DNA of 38,586 nucleotides from Flavobacteriales bacterium (GTDB lineage: Bacteria; Bacteroidota; Bacteroidia; Flavobacteriales_D; Crocinitomicaceae): NCBI GenBank assembly GCA_009885545.1, contig VFKM01000011.1:1-38586 (forward strand), in the 5' to 3' direction. Both the position numbers and the translations under genes were made by a program. The notes below the pieces were generated by a model that searched no databases, was not told the DNA's origin, and saw only the letters and a program-made list of their open reading frames with translations. Below, one piece after another: positions 6,376-13,739 of the stretch (positions are counted from its first letter, which is position 1; the number at the start of each line of letters is the position of its first letter).

Positions 6376-7011
6376 ATGAATCCTAAGGTTGATGAATTTC
6401 TAAATAAAGTAACCAAATGGCACGATGAATTAGAGAAGTTGAGAGCAATTGTTCTCGATTGTCAACTCACGGAAGAATTGAAATGGGGTGTTCCATGTTA
6501 TACTTTTCAGAAAGGAAATATTGTTTTAATTCATGGTTTCAAAGAGTATTGTGCGTTGCTTTTTATGAAAGGTGCTTTGTTGAATGATTCAAATGGAATT
6601 CTAATTCAACAAACGGAAAATGTACAAGGAGGTCGACAAATTCGTTTTACTAATTTGGAACAAATCATTGAGCAAGAAACCATTTTAAAGGCATACATCT
6701 TTGAAGCAATTGAAGTGGAGAAGGCAGGTTTGAAAGTTGCCCTTAAACCACATACTGAATATGCTATTCCAGAAGAATTTCAAACTAAAATGGCCGAAAA
6801 CAGTGCGTTGAAAAACGCATTTGAAAGCTTGACTCCAGGAAGACAAAGAGCCTATATTCTTTATTTTTCGGGATCAAAACAAGCTAAAACACGTGTAGCA
6901 AGAATTGAAAATTATACGCAAAGAATTTTAATGGGTAAAGGATTAAATGATTGTATTTGTGGAATGTCCAAACGAATGCCTAGTTGTGATGGATCGCATA
7001 AATACCTTTGA
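6376..7011 (+). CDS. YdeI-like DUF1801 protein with C-terminal CDGSH iron-sulfur motif
   Basis: A 211-residue protein. Residues about 15-110 match the DUF1801 fold (LTEELKWGVPCYTF, CALLFMKGALL). Residues about 130-190 match the YdeI/OmpD-associated C-terminal region (LTPGRQRAYILYFSGSKQAK, RVARIENYTQRIL). The last 19 residues add CICGMSKRMPSCDGSH, a perfect CxCx2Sx3PxCDGSH motif (C193, C195, C204, H208) as in mitoNEET-type [2Fe-2S] proteins. So a redox or cluster-carrying tail is joined to a YdeI domain. The start is ATG 6376. A near-match to the -7 promoter box (TATCTTTA) lies about 25 bp upstream. The function is unknown; the cluster-binding claim comes from the motif. Confidence 0.85.
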   Translation: MNPKVDEFLNKVTKWHDELEKLRAIVLDCQLTEELKWGVPCYTFQKGNIVLIHGFKEYCALLFMKGALLNDSNGILIQQTENVQGGRQIRFTNLEQIIEQETILKAYIFEAIEVEKAGLKVALKPHTEYAIPEEFQTKMAENSALKNAFESLTPGRQRAYILYFSGSKQAKTRVARIENYTQRILMGKGLNDCICGMSKRMPSCDGSHKYL

Positions 7012-7050
7012 GTTTTAACGATTTGTTAAAGTCCAAAAAAACACTTGAAT

Positions 7051-7761
7051 ATGGAACTCATTCAAACAATCAATTTAATCAATTCGCAAAAGAATGCTAT
7101 TTACGAAATTGAAACTTGGGCAGACGACACCAAAGTTTTGAATAAAGCGGTGGAGAAAGCTCAAAAATTTCTAAATGGTAAACTTCCCATCGAATTAATT
7201 GAATTTTATTCAAATACTTTTAGAATAGAATTAATCACTTCAAAAAAGACCAAACATTACCCAAAAGAATATCGGTTATCTTCTGTTTTTTCTTTAGAAA
7301 ATACATTCGATAAATTTAAGCCTCACCCAGTTCCTTTAACGGAAAAGCCTACTGAATATGTGAAGACAAAAAAATCACATGCCTGTTCCAATTATTTTCC
7401 TGTTGAATATTCTGATGAGAAAAAGTATAACGAAATCACAAGGCAAAAGGTCTTAAGTCCAATTTATGGGACTAGTTCAGTAATTACCATCGATTTTTAT
7501 GAGAACAATGAAAACGGATACACACTGAAATACTTGGAATCAAGAAATAGTGAGATTTTTCCAATAAACCTTTCTTTTACCAAATTCATGGATTTTCATG
7601 TTTACTTTGGTACTGAAAATTATTGGTTTTTCCCATTTATTAAAGAGTTGGAATCAGAATTCAAAGATTTATCATCTTTAAAAGATATATTTGGTGAAAT
7701 GGAATCACACAAAATTAAAATTACGGAACTAGAGCAATTAATTGATTCTTTTCAAAAATAA
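7051..7761 (+). CDS. Hypothetical protein, possibly SMI1/KNR4 (SUKH)-like
   Basis: A 236-residue cytoplasmic protein. I start it at ATG 7051 rather than the in-frame TTG two codons upstream. The pattern LPIELIEFYSNTF at about residues 47-59, followed by a strand-rich middle and INLSFTKFMDFHVYFGTENY near 175-195, resembles the SMI1/KNR4 (SUKH) fold, whose members include immunity proteins of contact-dependent toxins. This is weak pattern resemblance. No toxin gene neighbours it. It sits between the YdeI-CDGSH gene and an FMN reductase with ordinary spacing. Confidence 0.6.
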   Translation: MELIQTINLINSQKNAIYEIETWADDTKVLNKAVEKAQKFLNGKLPIELIEFYSNTFRIELITSKKTKHYPKEYRLSSVFSLENTFDKFKPHPVPLTEKPTEYVKTKKSHACSNYFPVEYSDEKKYNEITRQKVLSPIYGTSSVITIDFYENNENGYTLKYLESRNSEIFPINLSFTKFMDFHVYFGTENYWFFPFIKELESEFKDLSSLKDIFGEMESHKIKITELEQLIDSFQK

Positions 7762-7816
7762 ACTACAAAAAAACATTAATTTAACGTAACTAGTTTCCTA
7801 GTAAATCAAAGGTAAT

Positions 7817-8344
7817 ATGAAAAATATTTTAGCAATAGGAGGAAGTAATAGCAATAAATCAATTAACAAGAAATTGGCAGATTATACTGCTTTAATGTTT
7901 GAAAATGCAACTGTTCAGTTTTATGATTTAAGTAAAAATGATATTCCAATTTTCAGCATACAATTGGAAGAAGTGATCGGAATGCCTGAATTGGTGATGG
8001 ATTTTGTAAAACTGATGGACGATGCAGATTTTTTGGTTGTTTCATTGGCAGAGAACAACGGTAATTTAAATGTCGGGTTTAAGAATTTATTGGATTGGAC
8101 ATCAAGAATTAAAGGACGAAAAACATTTGCTGATAAACCCATGTTATTAATGGCAACTTCACCTGGTGCAAGAGGTGGCTCAACGGTTTTGGAAATAGCA
8201 GAAAAATCATTTAAACGACTTGGAGCGGATATAAAAAGCACTTTTTCTTTACCTAGCTTTGAAGAAAATTTTGATGACGCAAAAGGGATAACTAATCCTA
8301 CTTTATTGGCTGATTTAGAATTGATTGTTAAACAATTGAATTAA
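7817..8344 (+). CDS. NAD(P)H-dependent FMN reductase-like flavoprotein
   Basis: A 175-residue flavodoxin-fold protein of the FMN_red family, which reduces FMN or other small acceptors using NAD(P)H. It begins with the phosphate-binding pattern MKNILAIGGSNSNKSINKKL (residues 1-20), has SLAENNGNLNVGFKNLLDWT (about 76-95), and contains SPGARGGSTVLE (about 115-126), which matches the later flavin-contacting loop. Its length is normal for the family and it has no signal peptide. It is followed at 11 bp by a VOC protein, suggesting an operon. The substrate cannot be deduced. Confidence 0.85.
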   Translation: MKNILAIGGSNSNKSINKKLADYTALMFENATVQFYDLSKNDIPIFSIQLEEVIGMPELVMDFVKLMDDADFLVVSLAENNGNLNVGFKNLLDWTSRIKGRKTFADKPMLLMATSPGARGGSTVLEIAEKSFKRLGADIKSTFSLPSFEENFDDAKGITNPTLLADLELIVKQLN

Positions 8345-8354
8345 CGAAATCAAA

Positions 8355-8747
8355 ATGAATCTCAATCAAATTACGATTCAAGTTCTTGATGTTGAAAAAT
8401 CAATAACATTCTATGAAAAATTGGGATTGAAATTAATCGTTCATACCAATTCAAATTATGCGCGCTTTGAGTGTGAAAATGGCACAACTACTTTTTCGTT
8501 GCATCAAAATGAGCATCGAAACAATGAAAATGGAACGTGGATATATTTTGAAACGGAAGAGTTGGATAAAAAAGTAAATGACCTGATTGCGAATGGTTTT
8601 GTTTTTGAAGAAATGCCAAAAGACCAACCGTGGTTATGGAGGGAAGCACGATTAAGAGACTTGGATAATAACGTTCTTATTCTTTATTTTGCTGGAGAAA
8701 ATAGGTTGAATCCACCATGGAGAAAATTAAAAGAAACAGAATTTTAA
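8355..8747 (+). CDS. VOC (glyoxalase/bleomycin-resistance) family protein
   Basis: A 130-residue single-domain vicinal-oxygen-chelate protein. It shows the paired beta-alpha-beta modules: QITIQVLDVEKSITFYEKLG at 5-24, and a second module starting at 'GTWIYFETEELDKKVNDLIA'. The ending 'ARLRDLDNNVLILYFAGENR' contains the usual DxxGN-like metal-site position. Members bind or transform small hydrophobic or antibiotic molecules. It starts 11 bp after the FMN reductase stop and is followed 25 bp later by a DUF983 gene, so the three are probably co-transcribed. Confidence 0.85.
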   Translation: MNLNQITIQVLDVEKSITFYEKLGLKLIVHTNSNYARFECENGTTTFSLHQNEHRNNENGTWIYFETEELDKKVNDLIANGFVFEEMPKDQPWLWREARLRDLDNNVLILYFAGENRLNPPWRKLKETEF

Positions 8748-8772
8748 TCAATATCAATCGTATCTTTAACAG

Positions 8773-9138
8773 ATGAAAGGACAAGTAACGAAGAAGCGAT
8801 TTATATTAAATGTTTTCCAAGAAAAATGTCCGAAATGCTCTATTTGTCATATGTTTCAACAAAATGTGAGTTTATTGAAGTTGCCAATCATGAATGAGGA
8901 ATGTGAAAATTGTAACTACCATTTTGATCGAGAGCCGGGCTATTTTTTAGGAGCAATGTATATTAGTTATGGATTGGCAATTTTTCAAGGAATAGTCACC
9001 TTTTTTTCAATGTATTTTCTTTTTCCGAATTTATCGACAACTTGGCTTTCAATTAGTGTAATTGCAGTTATTGCATTGTGTGGCCGAAAAAATTACAAGT
9101 TATCCAGGGTCATTTATATCCATATTTTTCCGTGGTAA
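8773..9138 (+). CDS. DUF983 family membrane protein
   Basis: A 121-residue protein. The N-terminal half carries two zinc-ribbon-like cysteine pairs, CPKCSIC at about residues 19-25 and CENCNYHF at about 44-51. The second is followed by REPGYFLGAMYISYG, the family signature. Two membrane helices follow at about 62-82 and 88-105. The ending (RVIYIHIFPW) is close to the normal end of the family. Function is not known; some relatives are called cysteine-rich membrane proteins of heme/copper oxidase loci, but no such genes are here. Confidence 0.85.
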   Translation: MKGQVTKKRFILNVFQEKCPKCSICHMFQQNVSLLKLPIMNEECENCNYHFDREPGYFLGAMYISYGLAIFQGIVTFFSMYFLFPNLSTTWLSISVIAVIALCGRKNYKLSRVIYIHIFPW

Positions 9139-9180
9139 TTACTATTAATTATACTGTAGCGAAAAAATAGTAGAGTTATC

Positions 9181-9708
9181 ATGATCCCAAAGTTTGAAAT
9201 CATTAAAATCGGATTATCAGAAATTGAGCAATTACGTTCGATAAGCATTGAAACTTTCGTTGAAACGTTCAAAGATTCCAATACCGAAAAAAATCTTCAA
9301 CAATTTTTGGACGAAGCCTATTCTCCAGAGAAACTTAAAAGTGAACTGGAGAATCCAAACTCCGATTTTTTCTTTGTAATATTTGGTGAGGAAATTATGG
9401 GTTATTTGAAGTTAAATCAAGGTGAAGCTCAAAAAGAATCAATCGGAAATAACGCTCTGGAGTTAGAGCGAATTTACATATTAAAAAAGTTTCAAGGTAA
9501 AAACATCGGTCAAATCCTATTGGATTATACGATTGAAATTGCCAAAAAGAAAAACATTGCTTGGATTTGGTTGGGTGTTTGGGAACACAATCAAAGAGCA
9601 ATTAATTTTTACTTAAAAAATGGTTTTGTCCAATTCGATCAACATATTTTCACGGTTGGAGAGGATGACCAAATAGATATCCTCATGAAGATGGAAGTGG
9701 ATAAATAA
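9181..9708 (+). CDS. GNAT acetyltransferase, PaiA (spermidine/spermine)-like
   Basis: A 175-residue GNAT protein expected to acetylate polyamines or related amines with acetyl-CoA. Markers are FVETFKDSNTEKNLQQFL near residues 22-40 and 'ELERIYILKKFQGKNIGQIL' at about 95-115, which holds the acetyl-CoA loop QGKNIG. 'IWLGVWEHNQRAINFYLKNG' is at about 130-150, and the PaiA-type ending GEDDQIDILMKM is at about 160-172. It is full length and cytoplasmic. It is the second GNAT in the window; the cassette GNAT at 3225 belongs to a different subgroup. Confidence 0.85.
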   Translation: MIPKFEIIKIGLSEIEQLRSISIETFVETFKDSNTEKNLQQFLDEAYSPEKLKSELENPNSDFFFVIFGEEIMGYLKLNQGEAQKESIGNNALELERIYILKKFQGKNIGQILLDYTIEIAKKKNIAWIWLGVWEHNQRAINFYLKNGFVQFDQHIFTVGEDDQIDILMKMEVDK

Positions 9709-9763
9709 ATATCTTATTTTACCCCTTTCTGAACCATTTCTTTTCTTTCATGTATTCAGTGAA

Positions 9764-10834
9764 ATGAAAACAATCTTTGCTCTTATTTTTACCTCTATTT
9801 TTCTACTATTTCCCAAAAATCTAACAGCACAATTTCATTTTGATTCACAACCTCCCGATACTATTTATCACCCGTTCAATAAAGGAATTCAATTAATAGA
9901 AATTGATTACTTATCTTTTTTTGCAGAAGTAGACTTTTTTTACTCAACTAGGAGTCAGGCTCCATTTTTTGACAATCGACCAATTGGCAATGAATATATT
10001 TTTCGTGATACGACAGGTAAAATTGTGAAGTCGTTTAACACTCACATAAACCAAGATTCACTGAATACAAAGTTTAAGGTTATACCCTTTGAAGGAACAA
10101 CCAAAATACAAGAGGATGAAAATGAGGAGTTGGCATTTTACAAACGACAAGAACAAATATGGCCTATTTGTGATAAAAATAAATTGATTTTTAATTTCAG
10201 AATTACGGAATACAAAGACTCAGACACATCATATACCAATCATTTAAAAAAGGGACTTATAGATCTCAAAGGAAATATCATCGTGCCAATTGAATATGAT
10301 GAAATTTATTGTTACCAAGATTGGATGGTTGTTCAAAAAAACGGCAAGTGGGGATTGATGAATTATTCAGGTGAAGTCCTCGTTCCACTTGAAAATGACA
10401 GATATGACAACGGGTATAACGATTTCACGAAGGTAATTTACTTTTTAAAAGACACTGTTTATTCCTATGCCTATATTACTGCAACCAAAAAGAAAGTAAT
10501 TCTGAACAATATCACATATGCGATGAACGAAGACTTGGGGATTTTGATAGTGAAAAAGGATTCGCTTTATGGCGTGTTTAATGTTTTTATGAATAAAATG
10601 GTTGTCCCTTGTGTTTATGATATTGTTTCATTTGTTTCATTTCCAAGTGAGGAAGAAAGAGTTGCCATTCATATTGGAATGAATAAAAAACATGGGGTTA
10701 TGAGTATCGAAGGTAAAACGCTAATTCCATGTATTTATGACCAAATTGGTCTTTGGAATCAGTATCAAACTCCAGGATATATTAAGGTTTGGTTGAATGG
10801 TCAATCATCCGAATTGAAGATTGGTGATTTGTGA
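9764..10834 (+). CDS. Secreted WG-repeat protein
   Basis: A 356-residue exported protein with a signal peptide (residues 1-22, LTAQF at the cleavage region). From about residue 160 it shows WG (KWGLMN-type) repeats: 'GLIDLKGNIIVPIEYDEI', 'VVQKNGKWGLMNYSGEVLVP', a divergent 'SLYGVFNVFMNKMVVPCVYD' and 'KHGVMSIEGKTLIPCIYD'. This motif forms a beta-propeller-like repeat domain. The N-terminal 140 residues have no recognised domain. WG-repeat proteins are common in Bacteroidota and usually of unknown role. It has no sorting domain, so periplasmic location is likely. The next gene is 278 bp away. Confidence 0.85.
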   Translation: MKTIFALIFTSIFLLFPKNLTAQFHFDSQPPDTIYHPFNKGIQLIEIDYLSFFAEVDFFYSTRSQAPFFDNRPIGNEYIFRDTTGKIVKSFNTHINQDSLNTKFKVIPFEGTTKIQEDENEELAFYKRQEQIWPICDKNKLIFNFRITEYKDSDTSYTNHLKKGLIDLKGNIIVPIEYDEIYCYQDWMVVQKNGKWGLMNYSGEVLVPLENDRYDNGYNDFTKVIYFLKDTVYSYAYITATKKKVILNNITYAMNEDLGILIVKKDSLYGVFNVFMNKMVVPCVYDIVSFVSFPSEEERVAIHIGMNKKHGVMSIEGKTLIPCIYDQIGLWNQYQTPGYIKVWLNGQSSELKIGDL

Positions 10835-11112
10835 ATAATGTAATTAAAGCATACTAAATTAAAATAGATAAATTAGTGGAAAACAACGTTTATAAACCAT
10901 TGAGAATAGTCGACCAAAATATCCAACTAATCAGATAATAGAAATGGTCCTCGGGATATGAAATGAAAAGATACCTAAGATCTGCTCATTTGTCTTCGCT
11001 AAGCATCAAAGAATAATTTGACAGAAAAAAGTTTTATCTTCGAGAAACTAATTTAAATAAAGAGTCAATTTCTGCGCATACAAACAAAACATCACCAACA
11101 ATCAAAAACACA
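10835..11112. other. Intergenic gap with a possible decayed coding remnant
   Basis: In one plus-strand frame, 10875-11015 reads as coding-like sequence interrupted by two adjacent stops (10938-10943), then a further readable stretch ending in TAA. I cannot match it to a family. Bases after it lead into the hydrolase gene without a clear promoter box. Confidence 0.25.
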
Positions 11113-12165
11113 ATGAAGAGATTCATTTTCTTATTGCTAATAACCATCAGTTTTAATTCAAACGGACAAGGGGATAGTGATTCTTTCATACAATTGATTT
11201 CCTCTAAAGTTGATTCAATGCCCAATGGTTTTGCGATTTCAATTGCACTCTTAAAAAATGGTGAAGTCAATTATATTGGAATAGAAAAAGAAAATGGTAT
11301 ATTGATTGTCAAAGAACTTGAGGATTCTCTTTTTGAAATTGGCTCATTGACAAAGGTTTTTACTTCGACCGTCTTGGCAAATGAAGTTGCTAATAACAAC
11401 TTGAAATTAAACGAAACGGTTAACAAATCCTTTCCTTATAAATTCAATAATAAGGTGAAGTTGAAATACCTGAGTTTAGCCAACCATACTTCAGGATTAC
11501 AACGACTACCATCGAATATTTTTCCCTTGATGTTTAAAAATCAGCAAAATCCGTATTTAGAATATTCGTATGACTTCTTAGATCAGTATTTACAAGAAGA
11601 CTTACAAATCGAGTCATCTGAAAACATCAACTACGCTTATTCCAATTTAGGTGCTGGTTTATTGGCATATGCGCTTTCAAAAAGAAGTTCAAAATCATTT
11701 GAGAACTTGTTAAACGAAATTATATTCTCCCAATTCAAGATGTCGAATACTTCTTTTGAGTTTAAAACATCTTTTAATGGATTAAACGATAAAGGGGAAG
11801 TTGCCGAGAACTGGCAATTTAACGCATTAAAAGGAGCAGGAGGATTGATTTCCTCGACCCATGATTTATCTAAATTTATTGTTGCTCAGTTTGATTCCAC
11901 TAATCGAATTCTTTCATTAACAAGAAAACCAACTCATACCATTTCAGAAAATATGTCAATTGGTTTGGGATGGCATATTATTAATCCAAATGATTCCAAT
12001 TTAACGTATTGGCACAATGGTGGGACGGGAGGTTTTACATCTTCCATTTCCTTTAAGACTTCAAATCAAACAGGTGTAATTATTCTATCTAACATTTCGG
12101 CGCTACATAATCAATCAAGCGCTATTGATGAACTCTGTTTTGAATTATTAGATTTGTTGAAATGA
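11113..12165 (+). CDS. Beta-lactamase family serine hydrolase (class C / PBP-like), exported
   Basis: A 350-residue exported protein with a signal peptide at residues 1-19 (FNSNGQ at cleavage). It belongs to the serine beta-lactamase-like/esterase family. The three active-site motifs are visible: SxxK as GSLTK with S78 and K81, YSN at Y176-N178, and HNGG (the KTG/HxG position) at H301-G303. Most chromosomal members are esterases or D-aminopeptidase-like rather than drug-resistance enzymes, so an antibiotic role should not be assumed. The last codons and stop lie in a 37-bp repeat (12130-12166) with a second copy at 13414-13450. This indicates that the original downstream DNA has been displaced by an insertion. 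Confidence 0.85.
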   Translation: MKRFIFLLLITISFNSNGQGDSDSFIQLISSKVDSMPNGFAISIALLKNGEVNYIGIEKENGILIVKELEDSLFEIGSLTKVFTSTVLANEVANNNLKLNETVNKSFPYKFNNKVKLKYLSLANHTSGLQRLPSNIFPLMFKNQQNPYLEYSYDFLDQYLQEDLQIESSENINYAYSNLGAGLLAYALSKRSSKSFENLLNEIIFSQFKMSNTSFEFKTSFNGLNDKGEVAENWQFNALKGAGGLISSTHDLSKFIVAQFDSTNRILSLTRKPTHTISENMSIGLGWHIINPNDSNLTYWHNGGTGGFTSSISFKTSNQTGVIILSNISALHNQSSAIDELCFELLDLLK

Positions 12166-12166
12166 C
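12130..12166 (+). repeat. 37-bp direct repeat, left copy
   Basis: An exact 37-bp sequence covering the last 12 codons and stop of the beta-lactamase-like gene. It recurs at 13414-13450 in the same orientation; flanking bases differ on both sides. Confidence 0.95.
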
Positions 12167-12198
12167 GGTGCTGAGAAGACTATATTTTACAAAAACAG

Positions 12199-12405
12199 CA
12201 TAAAAAAAATACACTTTTATTCCTAATTGTCATCATTACAAACCTTATTGCATTTACTCAACAAAATTATTATGTTGATGGTCAAAATGGAAATGATGGA
12301 TTGAATAGTACATGGGCATTTATTACAATATAATTTGCAGTAAATCAAGCAACCCACGTTGACACGATATTTGTTTTACCAGGGATTTATTCAAACACAA
12401 CTTAA
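12199..12405 (+). pseudogene. Decayed N-terminal fragment of a parallel beta-helix (DUF1565-like) protein
   Basis: In one frame (codons from 12202) the translation reads as a lysine start and hydrophobic leader, then NYYVDGQNGNDGLNSTW, AFIT-I-stop-FAVNQAT and DTIFVLPGIYS. That is the usual start of Bacteroidota DUF1565/right-handed beta-helix proteins (YYV..GND...W..I..A...A..D.I.V.PG.Y). Two lesions are visible. The start reads AT followed directly by eight A's, as if the G of ATG was lost. An in-frame TAA occurs at 12331-12333 where CAA is expected. Only about 65 codons remain; the body of the gene is missing. It lies between the two 37-bp repeats. Confidence 0.75.
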
Positions 12406-12415
12406 TTGAGTACTT

Positions 12416-13273
12416 CTAAAATCGAATTATTTTACGATCAGTATAGGTTCCATCTTTCTCAATACGAAGCATGAAAACTCCAGAATATGGTAATTCCAAC
12501 TCAACATTTCGTTCTGTAATTGTTCTACTCAAAACAACCTGTCCAAGTTCGTTAAAAATAGTTACCATGTAAGGAGGAGAAGCTTTTGATTGGGACTCTA
12601 TGAAAATAGAACCCATAGTCGGGTTTGGATAAACGTCAATAAATCCAAAATCCTGTTCTGGTAAACCAGCTAATTCAGATGCTAATACACAGATAGAAGG
12701 AATACTTATTCCAGTTCCTGTAAGATTGCTACATACAACATAATTAGATATGCCGCAAATCGCATCTAGAGAAAAGGGATTGGAGGCAAACGCTACAACA
12801 CGAAAACAATATTCTTCATTATCGATGAATGGAGCGTTGGTAAAAGCGTCTTGTGAAACCATAAAGTTACTCTGAGTTCCAGAATTATTAAGAACTAATG
12901 GACTCGAAACACAACCGTCTAATATGAGGTTGACATTTGTAATCGTATCTGAAATATCCAATACAGTAGCTAATTGTGAATAATTTGGGTCGAACGTTTC
13001 ATTAAGATCAATCGTATCATTTACCAATTGAAAAATCAAATATCCCTGAAACCTCCATAACTGATCTGGAGCCGTAACATCAATATTTGAATCGAACTCC
13101 AAATAGCTTTCGAAATAATTATTACTCGAAGTCGAATTATTTAGATTGAAAGAAAAGCCTAGTGACGGTGAGGTTATGTACGTAATGTAAACGTCAGGTG
13201 CATTGGGCCCATTAAGTTGTGCGTGACTTAAATTGCAAAAGGATAATACGAATAATAAACACAACGTTTTCAT
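12416..13273 (-). CDS. T9SS type A sorting domain-containing secreted protein
   Basis: A 285-residue exported protein with a signal peptide (residues 1-18, SHAQ at cleavage). The C-terminal domain of about 75 residues begins DVYPNPTMGSIFIES and holds IFNELGQVV and ends RKIIRF, the type A sorting signal cleaved by the T9SS. The protein is therefore predicted to be displayed on or released from the cell surface. The middle part is beta-rich, rich in asparagine and serine, with four cysteines; no catalytic family is seen. It is convergent with the decayed beta-helix fragment and sits inside the segment bounded by the 37-bp repeats, so it may have arrived as cargo. Confidence 0.85.
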   Translation of the reverse strand: MKTLCLLFVLSFCNLSHAQLNGPNAPDVYITYITSPSLGFSFNLNNSTSSNNYFESYLEFDSNIDVTAPDQLWRFQGYLIFQLVNDTIDLNETFDPNYSQLATVLDISDTITNVNLILDGCVSSPLVLNNSGTQSNFMVSQDAFTNAPFIDNEEYCFRVVAFASNPFSLDAICGISNYVVCSNLTGTGISIPSICVLASELAGLPEQDFGFIDVYPNPTMGSIFIESQSKASPPYMVTIFNELGQVVLSRTITERNVELELPYSGVFMLRIEKDGTYTDRKIIRF

Positions 13274-13413
13274 AGTACAGAATTTAAGGATTATAATGTA
13301 AGTTAATAAGTTGAGATGATTTGTTTCCTATTAATTTTAGCCAATATAAACATTTTGATACAGGTCTAGCTGTTTTTTGATTAGTTAAGTAGAAACAATT
13401 ATACCTTATTAAC

Positions 13414-13450
13414 GAACTCTGTTTTGAATTATTAGATTTGTTGAAATGAC
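13414..13450 (+). repeat. 37-bp direct repeat, right copy
   Basis: Exact copy of 12130-12166. Here the sequence is not part of a hydrolase gene. Its last bases supply the ATGA from which the 24-residue open frame at 13446 begins. Confidence 0.95.
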
Positions 13451-13520
13451 ACGAATAAATGGAATTCTAATCTTAATCCTAATCATCGGAAGTACTGTAC
13501 TTGGATTATTTATTATTTGA
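13446..13520 (+). CDS. Single-helix micro-protein (24 aa), tentative
   Basis: A 24-residue open frame, MTRINGILILILIIGSTVLG plus LFII, that is nearly all one membrane helix. Its ATG lies in the right copy of the 37-bp repeat. If the repeat copy stood at its original place, the hydrolase stop TGA would overlap this ATG (ATGA), a normal coupled arrangement. It is likely the former second gene of the hydrolase operon, now orphaned. Its small size keeps confidence low. Confidence 0.4.
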   Translation: MTRINGILILILIIGSTVLGLFII

Positions 13521-13610
13521 AAAGTTATGGAATTATTTTAAAAAATAAACCTGTTACTATTCTTCCTACAAGCATTTACTTGACGTGAAAACTTTAATAA
13601 CCTTAGATAA

Positions 13611-13640
13611 TCTGTTTTAGAAAGGAAAACAGAATTTCTT
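13611..13640 (+). terminator. Likely Rho-independent terminator
   Basis: TCTGTTTT (13611-13618) pairs perfectly with AAAACAGA (13626-13633) across a 7-base loop, followed by a T-rich segment (ATTTCTTTT). It would end transcription from the micro-protein region, about 100 bp before the DPP-IV gene. Confidence 0.55.
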
Positions 13641-13739
13641 TTAGGAGTATTTTCATTCATTCAAAAGAAATGATTGCATTGAAAATCAAATCTTAACAAG
13701 TAATTATTAATTTTAGTCCTCATTAAAACAACATTAATT

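Noticed and set aside
11113..12165. Calling the hydrolase an antibiotic-resistance beta-lactamase
   Set aside because: The motifs show only the serine beta-lactamase-like fold; most such chromosomal proteins in this phylum are esterases or peptidases.
12130..13450. Insertion sequence bounded by the 37-bp repeat
   Set aside because: No transposase and no terminal inverted repeats were seen between the copies, so an IS is not supported; the segment is reported as an unexplained insertion.
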